NCBI GenBank assembly: GCA_050117315.1
Contig: JASFMY010000121.1
Location: 1 to 22,152 of the forward strand
Direction: 5' to 3'
Source of the DNA: JANQIV01 sp050117315
GTDB lineage: Bacteria; Bacteroidota; Ignavibacteria; Ignavibacteriales; Melioribacteraceae
DNA: 22,152 bases
How positions within the stretch are numbered: the stretch's first letter is position 1; each line of letters starts with the position of its first letter. Below, piece after piece: positions 1-8,650 of the stretch. The notes under the pieces are model-generated. The model ran no database searches. It worked only from the letters and a program-made list of their open reading frames with translations, and had not been told where the DNA came from. A program made the position numbers and the translations under genes.

Positions 1-297
1 AAATAACCTATCAGCTTATCAAGTATCATTGATAGAAAAATTTCTATTATCAAGCACCAATTGATACATAAATTATTATACATAGTAATGTGGGTTGGGT
101 GTATTTTATCAGGATACTGTTATGTTAAGTCATTAAATATAAATATTTATTTGAATGAACTTGCTGGTTGATACTGCCATGATAATAACTGTTATAAATT
201 TAAATTAAACCCAAATCCAGTTCATCCTAAATTTTTATCATTCTGATTATATTTCTTGATTTTTGACAAAAACTATTATCTCAATTGATTTTTTAAT

Positions 298-317
298 ATT
301 ATATATGCATATATAAT
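298..317. repeat. 20-bp perfect palindrome
   Basis: Positions 298-317 are perfectly self-complementary around the GC at 307-308, with an almost alternating A/T body. The palindrome lies about 190 bp before the kinase start. It could be an operator or a cruciform-prone site, but alternating AT in AT-rich DNA also makes such palindromes by chance. Confidence 0.4.
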
Positions 318-352
318 TAAAAATTATAAAACTTATTATGAAGATCATTGTA

Positions 353-366
353 TGCCTTGTAAGGCA
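353..366. promoter_or_regulatory. Candidate operator dyad (TGCCTT-GT-AAGGCA)
   Basis: Two 6-nt arms, 353-358 and 361-366, are perfect inverted repeats around a 2-nt centre. This is more GC-rich than its surroundings and lies 143 bp upstream of the kinase start codon. The geometry suits a dimeric regulator, but no cognate regulator is encoded nearby, so the role is a guess. Confidence 0.25.
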
Positions 367-508
367 AATATTAACTAGTGGAGCTGTGATAGTATGAATA
401 ATGTTGAGTAAATATCACGGAAAGAACTCTCGAAAATTCGAATATATTAAATGAGTTTAATTTTAAGAAATCTATGAAACGTTGCTGAAATAAAATTCTA
501 GGGAATGT

Positions 509-2848
509 ATGGATTCAAAGAGATTTGCGATTATATCTGCTTATTTTACAATTACAATAGCTATCTTTATTGTTATAGGCTGGATATTTGACATACAGAT
601 TCTAAAGACAATAAGTCCGGGCCTACCCTCGATGAAAATCAACACAGCAGTTTGTTTTTTGCTGGTTGGCTTTACTTTGTTGTTCATTGCCAAAAGAGAG
701 AAAAAAAGAAAATTTGAGATTTTTATTGTTCAAATTTCTATCCTATTTGTGATAGTGATCGGGGCTTTATCACTGCTTGAAAATTTATTTGGTTTCCGTT
801 TTGGTATTGATGAATTCCTTGTAAAGGATGACACCTCGCAGTCGTATATAAGCCATCCCGGGCTAATGTCAATGTTTACTTCACTTAATTATCTTCTGCT
901 CGGAATAGCGCTGTTTCTCGAAGTTAGTAAGAAATTTCGTTTTATTGTTGAAACCCTTGTTAGTATAGTCATCACAATCAGCTTACTTGCTTTTGCCGGA
1001 TATGTATTTAGGCTTGAAGAAATTTATAAACTCGGCGTGCAGAGCACGATAGCGTTTCATACCTCGATTACTTTTCTAATAGCTTCAATAAGTTTTATTC
1101 TGGGTAAAATATCTATTGATAGGTATCTGATTATCAAGATTGGATTTGTTGTTACTATTGTAACTTCGCTTGTAATTGGCAGTATATCCTATTTGAGCAC
1201 AGAGATTTATAAGCGTGATACGGAGACACTTACTCTCAATAGTGAGATCCAGTTGGCAATTGAGGAACTTTTTGTAAATATCGTAACACTTCACACGAAT
1301 GTACGCGCTTACTTGCTTTCAAGCGATAATTTTTATATTAAAGACTTTGAAGATAACATCAATAAACACGAGATTGTGATAGACAGACTGTATGAATTAA
1401 CATCGGGAAATCCGGAAAGGCAAAAACAGTTGGAAACAGTACGTGAATCAGTCGACTATTTTATAAATTCTACTAAAGAGGCTGTTGACAGAGGAAAGAA
1501 ACGCGATAGGGCTTTTGTTAGGAGATATCTTCAAGCCAGAGAAGGAGAGGCATTAAAAGGTTATTTCGAGAATAAAATCGCGGAAATGGAAAAAGAGGAA
1601 CTTGGATTTAGAGAAGAATTGGCTAATAAAACTGAAAGAAGTTATAACAGCAGTAAAAGGGCAATTTTGTCTACAAGTATTTTAGCAATTTTTTTCCTCC
1701 TTACATTACTTATACTTTTAACTAAAGAAATTACATTAAGAAGGGCAGCTGAAAGACATTCTTTGCAAATAATAGAATCTGCGCCCTTTGCAATATTATT
1801 ATTTGATGAAGACGGAAAAATTTATACTGTTAATTCCCAGCTTGAAAAAACATTTAACTATACCCGTTCGGAGTTATTAAAGCAACCTATTGGGAAATTG
1901 TTGCCTGAACTATACAAGGACGGTAATCTAGATAATATGGATGACTTTATAAAAAAACTTGAATCCGGGGATTTGAGAAGATACGAGGATGGCTATGGTA
2001 TACGAAAAGACGGAAGTAATGTACCGTTGGATATTGCATTGAACCCCATTAAAACCGACAGGGGAACTATGGTTATTACTTCACTCCTTGATATTACCAG
2101 GCGAAAAGCAAAAGATAAAGCATTAAAGAAATTAAACAATCAGCTTCAGTTAGCTAATAAAGAACTCGAATCATTCAGCTATTCGGTTTCTCATGACCTT
2201 AGAGCGCCCCTTCGCCATGCAACTGGGTTCGTGAATTTACTTTCGAAACATTTAGGGGAAAAACTTGATGATAAGGGAAAAAGATACTTCAAAACCATAA
2301 ATGACGCTGCAAAAAAAATGGGTGAACTTATCGACGACCTGCTTTCATTTTCACGGATGGGACGTACGGAAATGCAGAAAAAAGAGGTTGATTTGGGAGT
2401 TGTTGTCAATGAAGTAAAAAACCTTCTGCATGATGATTTTGAAGAACGTGAGGTTGAATGGAAAATTGATGATTTACCTGTAGTAATAGCCGATCCTAAT
2501 ATGTTGAGGCTGGTTTTTCAAAACTTATTAAGCAATGCTATCAAGTACACAAGTACTCGTGAAAAGGCATTAATTGAAATAGGCAAAGAAGAGAAAAATG
2601 GGAAAGTTACAATATTTGTGAAAGATAACGGGGTTGGTTTTGACATGAAATATGCTGATAAACTATTTGGTGTGTTTCAACGTTTACACAGCTCGGATGA
2701 ATTTGAAGGAACAGGAATAGGTCTCGCAAATATCCGCAGGATAATAAATCGCCATGGTGGAAAAACCTGGGCACATGGTGAACCTGATAAAGGTGCAACA
2801 TTTTATATTACTATCCCAAAAGTAAACAAGGAGAAAAAAAATGGATAA
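509..2848 (+). CDS. Multi-pass CHASE3/PAS hybrid-input sensor histidine kinase
   Basis: Membrane sensor kinase that should autophosphorylate on His and pass phosphate to the receiver encoded next. Residues 1-200 hold about six hydrophobic segments (near 7-27, 44-61, 71-90, 120-138, 146-166, 178-197). Another segment at 207-229 and one at 385-404 bracket a mostly helical, charged region (230-384) that looks like a CHASE3 extracytoplasmic sensor. A PAS domain follows (about 415-535), then HisKA with the phospho-acceptor H562 in SVSHDLRAPLRH, and HATPase_c with N-box N676, G1 DNGVGF (D706) and G2 GTGIGL (734-739). The kinase core resembles cyanobacterial Cph1-type kinases. The 779-residue protein appears intact. 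The start ATG has only a weak GGGA upstream. The stop overlaps the receiver gene by 8 bp, so the two are co-translated. The stimulus cannot be read from the sequence. Confidence 0.93.
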   Translation: MDSKRFAIISAYFTITIAIFIVIGWIFDIQILKTISPGLPSMKINTAVCFLLVGFTLLFIAKREKKRKFEIFIVQISILFVIVIGALSLLENLFGFRFGIDEFLVKDDTSQSYISHPGLMSMFTSLNYLLLGIALFLEVSKKFRFIVETLVSIVITISLLAFAGYVFRLEEIYKLGVQSTIAFHTSITFLIASISFILGKISIDRYLIIKIGFVVTIVTSLVIGSISYLSTEIYKRDTETLTLNSEIQLAIEELFVNIVTLHTNVRAYLLSSDNFYIKDFEDNINKHEIVIDRLYELTSGNPERQKQLETVRESVDYFINSTKEAVDRGKKRDRAFVRRYLQAREGEALKGYFENKIAEMEKEELGFREELANKTERSYNSSKRAILSTSILAIFFLLTLLILLTKEITLRRAAERHSLQIIESAPFAILLFDEDGKIYTVNSQLEKTFNYTRSELLKQPIGKLLPELYKDGNLDNMDDFIKKLESGDLRRYEDGYGIRKDGSNVPLDIALNPIKTDRGTMVITSLLDITRRKAKDKALKKLNNQLQLANKELESFSYSVSHDLRAPLRHATGFVNLLSKHLGEKLDDKGKRYFKTINDAAKKMGELIDDLLSFSRMGRTEMQKKEVDLGVVVNEVKNLLHDDFEEREVEWKIDDLPVVIADPNMLRLVFQNLLSNAIKYTSTREKALIEIGKEEKNGKVTIFVKDNGVGFDMKYADKLFGVFQRLHSSDEFEGTGIGLANIRRIINRHGGKTWAHGEPDKGATFYITIPKVNKEKKNG

Positions 2849-3290
2849 AGTCGGCAGGATACTAATGGCAGAAGATAATCCAAATGATGTGGAGATTGCA
2901 TTGAGCGGGCTTGAAGAGTGTAACCTGGCAAACGAAGTAGTTGTTGTAAGAGACGGAGCTGAAGCACTTGATTATTTATATAGAAGAGGGGAGTATGCCG
3001 ACCGGAAAAATGATGACCCCGTGGTAATACTGCTTGATATAAAAATGCCCCGCGTAGATGGTATTGAAGTGCTTAGACAGGTTAGAGCTGATTCGGCTAT
3101 GAAAAATATACCTATAATTATGTTAACCTCTTCTCGTGAAGAAAAGGATCTTGTCAAAACATATGAACTCGGTGTAAATGCATATGTTGTTAAACCTGTT
3201 GACTTTGATCAATTTGTAAAAGCAATACAGGACCTTGGGCTTTTTTGGGCGGTCTTAAATGAAACTCCGCCGAGAAGTACAAAAAGCTAA
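2841..3290 (+). CDS. Single-domain response regulator, Rcp1-like
   Basis: Receiver-only protein of 149 residues with all conserved residues: acidic pair E11-D12, phospho-acceptor D66 in LLDIKMP, T96 and K118 in VVKPVD. The Asp-rich insert before the D66 strand and the GLFWAVLNE tail are typical of the Rcp1 family, which partners Cph1-type kinases. There is no output domain, so it probably acts by protein-protein contact or as a phosphorelay intermediate. Its ATG lies 8 bp inside the kinase gene and is preceded by a good AAGGAG at 2828-2833 with 7-nt spacing, which supports this start and tight coupling. The kinase next door is the obvious partner; the downstream target is not in the window. 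Confidence 0.93.
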   Translation: MDKVGRILMAEDNPNDVEIALSGLEECNLANEVVVVRDGAEALDYLYRRGEYADRKNDDPVVILLDIKMPRVDGIEVLRQVRADSAMKNIPIIMLTSSREEKDLVKTYELGVNAYVVKPVDFDQFVKAIQDLGLFWAVLNETPPRSTKS

Positions 3291-3436
3291 TAAAGAGTAA
3301 GATTAAGGCCATTTTATACCTATATGCAGGACGGAATGTGCTTTGATAAGATATTTTTAAAACCTCAAAAAGAAAGTAATTGATGTGAAATAGGAAACCT
3401 GAAATTTTAGCAAAATTGTTTGTAAGTGTTATGGGA

Positions 3437-4351
3437 TTAATATCTTGTGATTGAAAATTTTGAAACCCCTCCGTAAACCTTGATATTAATTTTTTTATCG
3501 GCCTCTTCGTAGTTTTCAGTTAAATAATAATCAGAGTCGATCTTTTCAAAGTCTTCCAATGATTTGGCAAATAAAACCATATCACCCGTTATTTTACAAC
3601 CTGATCCCTTTGGGATATCTATTTCCAAACTTGTTGCCCCCATTTCAACGTTTATGCTTACATACTCATATAGGTCTCCGATAATTATATCCGTATCTGT
3701 GGCTCCGGTGTTTATTTTAAGACTTCTCACTTTAAAGTCGGATAAATCGAAATTTGCTTTTGCTGCGCCGATATTAAAGTCCAGGTCCCATACAGGGTTA
3801 TCATTTAACTTTATCCCAAGCCTGTTTCTAATTTTACCTTGAAACGGGTGCCAGTCTTTTTTATTGAAATCCAATTCCAGGTATGCTTTGTTATTGTCAA
3901 TATCTGCGCTGAAGTAATACTCGTGAGTTTGATTGCCCTTAGCAATGCCTTCAAACAATTCGTCCGTTTTACTGTCGATTACAAACTTGCCTGCTCCCGA
4001 GTCCAGTTCCAGCTTTGCAAACTCAATGTACCTGTTATAAGGCTTGGTAAAATATCTTACATCATATTCGTTACTGTAATCATCATCAAAATCGATATCA
4101 AGATTATCTCCGGCAATGCTGTAGACAGAACCGAAAATTAAGTATCCGACAAATATTCCGAAGATGCTTGCTACTACAGGTTTGGCAACGGTTTTTTTTA
4201 CAATTATCAGAATGCCGAGCAGAATAATGGTTACAGGCCACAAGTCCCATGCATAACTAAAATCCGCAATAATAATATCGAACTTAACTAATAGGAATAA
4301 AGCTCCCAAAGTTAGAAATAAAAATCCCCAGAATAATTGTCCTGCTTTCAT
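3437..4351 (-). CDS. LiaF-like membrane protein with C-terminal toast-rack beta domain
   Basis: A 304-residue protein with three N-terminal hydrophobic segments (about 6-24, 35-51 and 60-80), the pattern of LiaI/LiaF-like (DUF5668) membrane modules. After an acidic linker rich in Asp (83-95), the rest (about 105-304) is beta-strand-rich with repeated Gly-Ala turns (GAGKFVI at 119-125, GAAKANFDL at 195-203, NTGATDTDIIIG at 214-225, GATSLEIDIP at 238-247), as in the DUF4097/LiaF toast-rack fold. Its ATG overlaps the stop of the upstream PspC-domain gene (ATGA), so the two are translationally coupled. By analogy with PspC and LiaF systems it probably takes part in an envelope-stress response, but the binding partner is unknown and no LiaR-like regulator is adjacent. 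Confidence 0.8.
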   Translation of the reverse strand: MKAGQLFWGFLFLTLGALFLLVKFDIIIADFSYAWDLWPVTIILLGILIIVKKTVAKPVVASIFGIFVGYLIFGSVYSIAGDNLDIDFDDDYSNEYDVRYFTKPYNRYIEFAKLELDSGAGKFVIDSKTDELFEGIAKGNQTHEYYFSADIDNNKAYLELDFNKKDWHPFQGKIRNRLGIKLNDNPVWDLDFNIGAAKANFDLSDFKVRSLKINTGATDTDIIIGDLYEYVSINVEMGATSLEIDIPKGSGCKITGDMVLFAKSLEDFEKIDSDYYLTENYEEADKKINIKVYGGVSKFSITRY

Positions 4352-4875
4352 TTTATATTTGTCTGAATCTTATTTTTACTTTTCAAAATTAATATTATTC
4401 CTAGAGCAATAAAAGCTAAAGGAAGAATGTATTCAAAATCAAAATAATAAAAGAAATTATGTAATGTAAATGCAGCTCCAATGATAATTAAAATAATCCC
4501 GATAACTATGCTGCTGCTTTTCTTTCTTTTATTTAGTTCTTCGTGAATCTTCTGTTCTTTTGAATAATCTTCAGCAGTGTATTCGACATCTGGACTTTTG
4601 GCTTCGGATGTATTGTCGGTTTGAGAAGAAGCAGTTCCGGCCCCGGGAGTATATGTTCCGGAGTTTGCCGATGAAGCCGTGGTAAAAACAATCGGCTCTT
4701 CGGGAAGAACTATCCATAATATTATGTAAAGTAAAATTCCGATCCCGTTAAATATAGTGAGAACAATCATTAAAATTCTTACAATAATTACATCAAGATT
4801 AATATATTCTGCTATGCCGGCTGCTACACCCCCCAGTACCCTGTTTTTTCTCGATCTAAATAATTTTTCTTTCAT
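4348..4875 (-). CDS. PspC-domain membrane protein
   Basis: The N-terminal 60 residues are a PspC domain: a basic start (KEKLFRSRKNRVLGGVAAGI) followed by a hydrophobic hairpin ending in the typical WIVLPEEP. A Ser/Thr/Gly/Glu-rich linker (about 61-118) leads to two more membrane segments near 120-165, resembling a LiaI-type pair. I start the gene at 4875, where the PspC domain begins (175 residues). An in-frame ATG at 5037 would add 54 poorly conserved-looking residues and leave no space before nadE, which starts divergently at 5038; the shorter start leaves 162 bp for both promoters. No strong Shine-Dalgarno sequence is visible at either start. It forms an ATGA-coupled pair with the LiaF-like gene and is probably an envelope-stress sensor or effector. 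Confidence 0.8.
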   Translation of the reverse strand: MKEKLFRSRKNRVLGGVAAGIAEYINLDVIIVRILMIVLTIFNGIGILLYIILWIVLPEEPIVFTTASSANSGTYTPGAGTASSQTDNTSEAKSPDVEYTAEDYSKEQKIHEELNKRKKSSSIVIGIILIIIGAAFTLHNFFYYFDFEYILPLAFIALGIILILKSKNKIQTNIK

Positions 4876-5037
4876 GGCTTTATCTAGATTTATTTGTCTG
4901 AAAGAATAGACGTTGAACAAAAAATGAAGTTCCGTAAGAAGATTTTCAAAAATATTATAATATTTTTTCCGAATTAAATTGAATTTACTTGATAACTTAT
5001 TTAGGTTACTTAGATAAAATATATTTGATTCGTTCAA

Positions 5038-6678
5038 ATGAAAATCGCGCTTGGCCAGATAAATCCCATTATTGGGGACATTGAAGGAAATAAAAAGAAA
5101 ATAGCCGAAGGATACGAAAGGGGAGTTAGAGAAGGAGCCGATTTAGTAATCTTTCCCGAACTTGCAATATGCGGATACCCGCCTTTAGACCTCGTTGAAA
5201 AAAAAGAATTTAGAGAAGCGGTAAATAGTGCCTCAAAAGAGTTAGCTTCGCTTACCAACGGCGCCGGTTTAATTTTTGGCGCCATAACCGAAAAAATGGA
5301 AGACGTTGGCACTGGGGTTTATAATTCAGCAGTGCTTTGCTATGACGGTAAAATCCAATTTGTACAGGACAAAACACTGCTTCCGAATTATGATGTGTTT
5401 GACGAAGTGCGCTATTTTGAAAGAGCCAAAGAAGTTTATGTTTATGAATTCAAAGGTGAAAAACTCGGCATCTCGATTTGTGAAGATATCTGGAACGACG
5501 ACGATTACTGGAAACACCGTTTATACGAAAGAGACCCTGTGCGTGACCTTGTTGAGAAGGGTGCTGCTCTTTTAATCAATATTTCTGCAAGCCCGTGGAA
5601 TTACGGCAGGAGAGAGATACGCAAAGAAATGCTCTCTACCCTTACTAAAAACGATAAACTGCCCTTGGTTTATGTCTGCTGTACCGGTGTGCAGACTGAC
5701 CTTATTTTTGACGGCGGTTCAATGTGTTTTGATAAAGAGGGACGGCTTTGTTTACTCGGAAAAACTTACGAAGAAGATTTCTTTGTTTTTGACACAAACA
5801 AAAATTATGAAGAAATAGAAAATGTTTCCGGTTCATATGAAGAAGAAGTTTTAAAAGGATTAATTTACGGATTAAAAGATTACGCGGGAAAAACCGGGTT
5901 TAAGAAAGCGCTCGTCGGGTTAAGCGGTGGAATTGATTCCGCTCTAGTAACATACATTGCTGTTCGGGCTTTCGGCAAAGAGAATGTTCACGTTATAATG
6001 ATGCCGTCGGAATATTCAAGTGAAGGCAGTATAAAAGATTCCGAGAAACTTATTTCTAATTTGTGCATCAAATCATATAATATTTCTATTCAGCCTGTGT
6101 TTGAAAAAGTTAAAGAAATGTTAACTCCCATCTTTAACGGAAAGGAAGAAGATGTTGCTGAAGAGAATATTCAATCACGGATACGCGGATTATACTTGAT
6201 GGGGGTTTCCAACAAATTCAACTTAATGTTGTGCACAACGGGAAACAAGTCCGAAATGGCAGTTGGATATGCTACGCTTTACGGGGATATGAGCGGTGCT
6301 CTCGGTATAATTGCAGATGTATATAAAACCGAGGTTTATAAAATAGCGAGATTTATAAACCGTGAGAAAGAAATCATACCTAATGAAATTATTACTAAAG
6401 CGCCTTCAGCCGAATTAAGGCCGGACCAAACAGACCAGGATTCGTTACCTCCTTATGATTTGCTTGATAAGATTTTAAAAATGTACCTGGAAGAGTACAA
6501 AGAGTTTAATGAGATAAATAAAGAAATTCATGATGAAGAAACTGTTAGAAAAGTTCTATCATTGGTAGATAAAAATGAATTTAAAAGAAAACAGGCTGCA
6601 CCGGCGTTGCGTGTTACAACAAAAGCGTTTGGCTACGGCAGAAGATTCCCGATAGTTCAAAAATGGGAAAGAAGATAG
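5038..6678 (+). CDS. nadE: Glutamine-dependent NAD+ synthetase
   Basis: Makes NAD+ from deamido-NAD+ and ATP, with ammonia released from glutamine by its own N-terminal domain; the last step of NAD synthesis, cytosolic. Residues 1 to about 260 are a nitrilase-type amidase with the Glu-Lys-Cys triad visible as E41 (FPELAICGYPP), K112 (QDKTLLPNYDVFDE) and C148 (ISICEDIW). Residues about 268-546 are the synthetase, with the PP-loop SGGIDSA at 296-302 and further family motifs TTGNKSE, GDMSGALG and SAELRPDQTDQDSLPPYD. The 546-residue length is normal for the two-domain bacterial enzyme, and no key residue is missing. The ATG follows the divergent PspC region directly, with no clear Shine-Dalgarno. 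It is transcribed in the same direction as dsbD, 98 bp downstream, but the functions are unrelated. Confidence 0.97.
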   Translation: MKIALGQINPIIGDIEGNKKKIAEGYERGVREGADLVIFPELAICGYPPLDLVEKKEFREAVNSASKELASLTNGAGLIFGAITEKMEDVGTGVYNSAVLCYDGKIQFVQDKTLLPNYDVFDEVRYFERAKEVYVYEFKGEKLGISICEDIWNDDDYWKHRLYERDPVRDLVEKGAALLINISASPWNYGRREIRKEMLSTLTKNDKLPLVYVCCTGVQTDLIFDGGSMCFDKEGRLCLLGKTYEEDFFVFDTNKNYEEIENVSGSYEEEVLKGLIYGLKDYAGKTGFKKALVGLSGGIDSALVTYIAVRAFGKENVHVIMMPSEYSSEGSIKDSEKLISNLCIKSYNISIQPVFEKVKEMLTPIFNGKEEDVAEENIQSRIRGLYLMGVSNKFNLMLCTTGNKSEMAVGYATLYGDMSGALGIIADVYKTEVYKIARFINREKEIIPNEIITKAPSAELRPDQTDQDSLPPYDLLDKILKMYLEEYKEFNEINKEIHDEETVRKVLSLVDKNEFKRKQAAPALRVTTKAFGYGRRFPIVQKWERR

Positions 6679-6776
6679 TAAGCAATAACATGTTGATAAA
6701 TAAACGACAACAATTTAAGGACAAGGAAAATATTTTTTGAATAAAGTATTTTGCAGAATCTTGATGAGAACTAGAA

Positions 6777-8549
6777 ATGAAACATATAAAGTATTTATTG
6801 CTCATTGCCTTTTTAATTACTTCGATTGCAAGAATTAGTGCCCAATTAGGCACCGAAGGCGAGCTTGTAAAAATTGAAACCTTCACTTCTTTTGACAGGC
6901 TACACAAAGGAAGTGAATTCAAGGTAGTGGTAAAAGCAGAAATAGAAGATACCTGGCACATCAACTCTAACAAACCCCATGAAGAATTTTTAATCCCGTC
7001 CAAACTTAAAATTATAAATGACTCCGGATTTGAAGTAACAGAAGTTAAATTTCCCCAAGCACACGATTACGAATTTGAATTCTCGGAAGTGCCTGTTTCT
7101 GTTTTTGAAGGTACGATTTATTTAGGTGCAAAAATAAAAGTGCCCGGCTCAATTGAAGAAGGCGTCTATAATTTGAGAGTTATCTTCTCTTACCAGGCCT
7201 GCAATGATGCAACATGTTTGGCTCCGGCAGAGGTTGAAAAAGAAATTCAATTGGAAGTTGTTAATAATCAAACGCCTGTTAACGCTATAAATCCGGGAGT
7301 TATTTCAAAAGTGGAATTCGTTGAAGAGACGGTTACAAACATTAGTAGTGAAGATTCACTTGCAGGTACGCTTGAATCAAGCGGGTTGTTTTTTAGCTTG
7401 CTTATTGTTTTTCTCGGCGGACTTGCATTAAACTTAACTCCTTGTGTTTATCCGTTAATCCCGATTACTGTAGGATATTTCGGAGGACAAAGCGAAGGAC
7501 GAACAGGTAAACTTTTTGTGCTTGGTGTGTTTTATGTTTTGGGAATGGCGGTTACATATTCCGTTGTAGGAGTTATTACTTCATTAAGCGGTGCCGTATT
7601 CGGAGCCCTACTTCAAAATCCTATAACTATAATTGCAATTGTCGTTGTGCTGCTTGCATTATCGCTAAGCATGTTCGGAGTTTATGAATTTAAGTTGCCG
7701 GATTCATGGGTTGCAAAAGCAGGCGGAGCAAAATCCGGTGTATTTGGAGCCCTGTTTATGGGCTTAACAATGGGTATAGTAGCTGCACCGTGTATTGGTC
7801 CTTTTGTGTTGGGATTGGTAACATTAGTCGGTTCCAAAGGTGATCCCTTTTACGGTTTTATTATGTTTTTCTTTTTGGCGCTGGGCCTTGGATTTCCTTA
7901 TCTGTTTTTAGCTTTATTCTCCGGTAAGATCAAGAGCCTTCCGAAAGCAGGCTTTTGGATGGAAGCAGTTAAACATATCTTCGGCTTTTTGTTAATCGGT
8001 ATGGCTATTTATTTTCTAGCGCCGTTATTCCCCGAAGAAGTTAACACATATTTGCTGCCGATTTATATGATACTTGCTGCATTGTATCTATTATCCTTTG
8101 ATAAACTTGCAAATGAAATAACAGGGTTTAGGATTTTTAAGATTGTTTTTTCAACTGCCGTTATCGTTTTAGGCGCATATCTCTTATGGCCGTCGGAGAA
8201 AAAATCCCCGGAATGGTTGACATATTCGGACCGGGCTTACGAAGCTTCATTGCAATCAAATAAAAAAATCATGCTGGATTTTTATGCAGACTGGTGTATT
8301 CCGTGTAAAGAGTACGATGCATTAACATTTACCGATCCGCGGGTTATAGAGTTATCCAAAGAGTTTGATAATTATAAGCTGGATTTAACAAAAACAATGT
8401 CTGAGAAAACTGAGAGAATTAGAAATAAATTCAAGATTGTCGGGATGCCTACAATAATTTTGATTGATTCAAAAGGTAATGAAGCTGAACGAATAACCGG
8501 CTTTTTAAACGCGAAAGAATTTTTGGACATTATGTCAAAAATAAACTAA
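6777..8549 (+). CDS. dsbD: Thiol:disulfide interchange protein DsbD
   Basis: Transfers electrons from cytoplasmic thioredoxin across the inner membrane to periplasmic thiol proteins, for disulfide isomerisation and cytochrome c maturation. A signal peptide (1-22, ending ISAQ) precedes the periplasmic alpha domain with redox pair C142/C147 (YQACNDATCLAP). The membrane domain (about 200-470) has roughly eight hydrophobic segments and the paired Cys C223 (LNLTPCVYPLIP) and C339 (IVAAPCIGPF). The C-terminal thioredoxin-like gamma domain has CIPC (C507, C510) in FYADWCIPCKEYD and the cis-Pro P558 (GMPT). All three Cys pairs are intact, and 590 residues is a normal full length. An inverted repeat straddles the stop codon. 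The gene stands alone, with 98 bp upstream and 101 bp downstream. Confidence 0.96.
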   Translation: MKHIKYLLLIAFLITSIARISAQLGTEGELVKIETFTSFDRLHKGSEFKVVVKAEIEDTWHINSNKPHEEFLIPSKLKIINDSGFEVTEVKFPQAHDYEFEFSEVPVSVFEGTIYLGAKIKVPGSIEEGVYNLRVIFSYQACNDATCLAPAEVEKEIQLEVVNNQTPVNAINPGVISKVEFVEETVTNISSEDSLAGTLESSGLFFSLLIVFLGGLALNLTPCVYPLIPITVGYFGGQSEGRTGKLFVLGVFYVLGMAVTYSVVGVITSLSGAVFGALLQNPITIIAIVVVLLALSLSMFGVYEFKLPDSWVAKAGGAKSGVFGALFMGLTMGIVAAPCIGPFVLGLVTLVGSKGDPFYGFIMFFFLALGLGFPYLFLALFSGKIKSLPKAGFWMEAVKHIFGFLLIGMAIYFLAPLFPEEVNTYLLPIYMILAALYLLSFDKLANEITGFRIFKIVFSTAVIVLGAYLLWPSEKKSPEWLTYSDRAYEASLQSNKKIMLDFYADWCIPCKEYDALTFTDPRVIELSKEFDNYKLDLTKTMSEKTERIRNKFKIVGMPTIILIDSKGNEAERITGFLNAKEFLDIMSKIN

Positions 8550-8557
8550 TTTGACAT
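8532..8557. repeat. Inverted repeat across the dsbD stop codon
   Basis: ATGTCAAA at 8532-8539 and TTTGACAT at 8550-8557 are perfect 8-nt inverted arms around a 10-nt loop containing the dsbD stop region. The stem is AT-rich and no T-run follows, so this is not a convincing intrinsic terminator. It could stabilise the dsbD mRNA end or be chance. Confidence 0.3.
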
Positions 8558-8650
8558 TGTGTCGATTATAATTAATGTAAGGAAAAAATTTTTATAATTT
8601 AGTAAAAGCAACATTAACTAATTGTTAAAAAAAATAAGAGTAAATGTAAG

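Larger units (their letters stand above)
1..508. other. AT-rich intergenic region upstream of the histidine kinase
   Basis: No open reading frame of useful length or RNA gene is visible. The stretch is strongly AT-rich and holds several short dyads: TATCATTGATA at 24-34, TATCAA/TTGATA arms at 48-53 and 61-66 separated by 7 nt, a 20-bp perfect AT palindrome at 298-317, and TGCCTT/AAGGCA arms at 353-366. It probably contains the promoter and control region of the kinase gene starting at 509, but no convincing -35/-10 pair can be named. Any preceding gene lies outside the window. Confidence 0.6.

Noticed and set aside
257..299. TTGACA at 263-268 as -35 of a kinase promoter
   Set aside because: No -10-like hexamer at 16-18 bp; the nearest TAATAT is 25 bp away.
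3291..3436. AT hairpin AATTTT-AGC-AAAATT near 3405 as a bidirectional terminator between convergent genes
   Set aside because: The stem is all A/T and short with no proper T-run; no convincing terminator is visible in this 146-bp gap.
6614..7003. Minus-strand open frame of 129 codons over the nadE/dsbD junction
   Set aside because: It is antisense to two well-supported genes, including the dsbD signal peptide; no recognisable domain.
8551..8572. TTGACA at 8551-8556 and TATAAT at 8567-8572 before korA, a possible promoter
   Set aside because: The spacer is only 10 bp, far from the 16-18 bp needed; TTGACA is also one arm of the inverted repeat across the dsbD stop.
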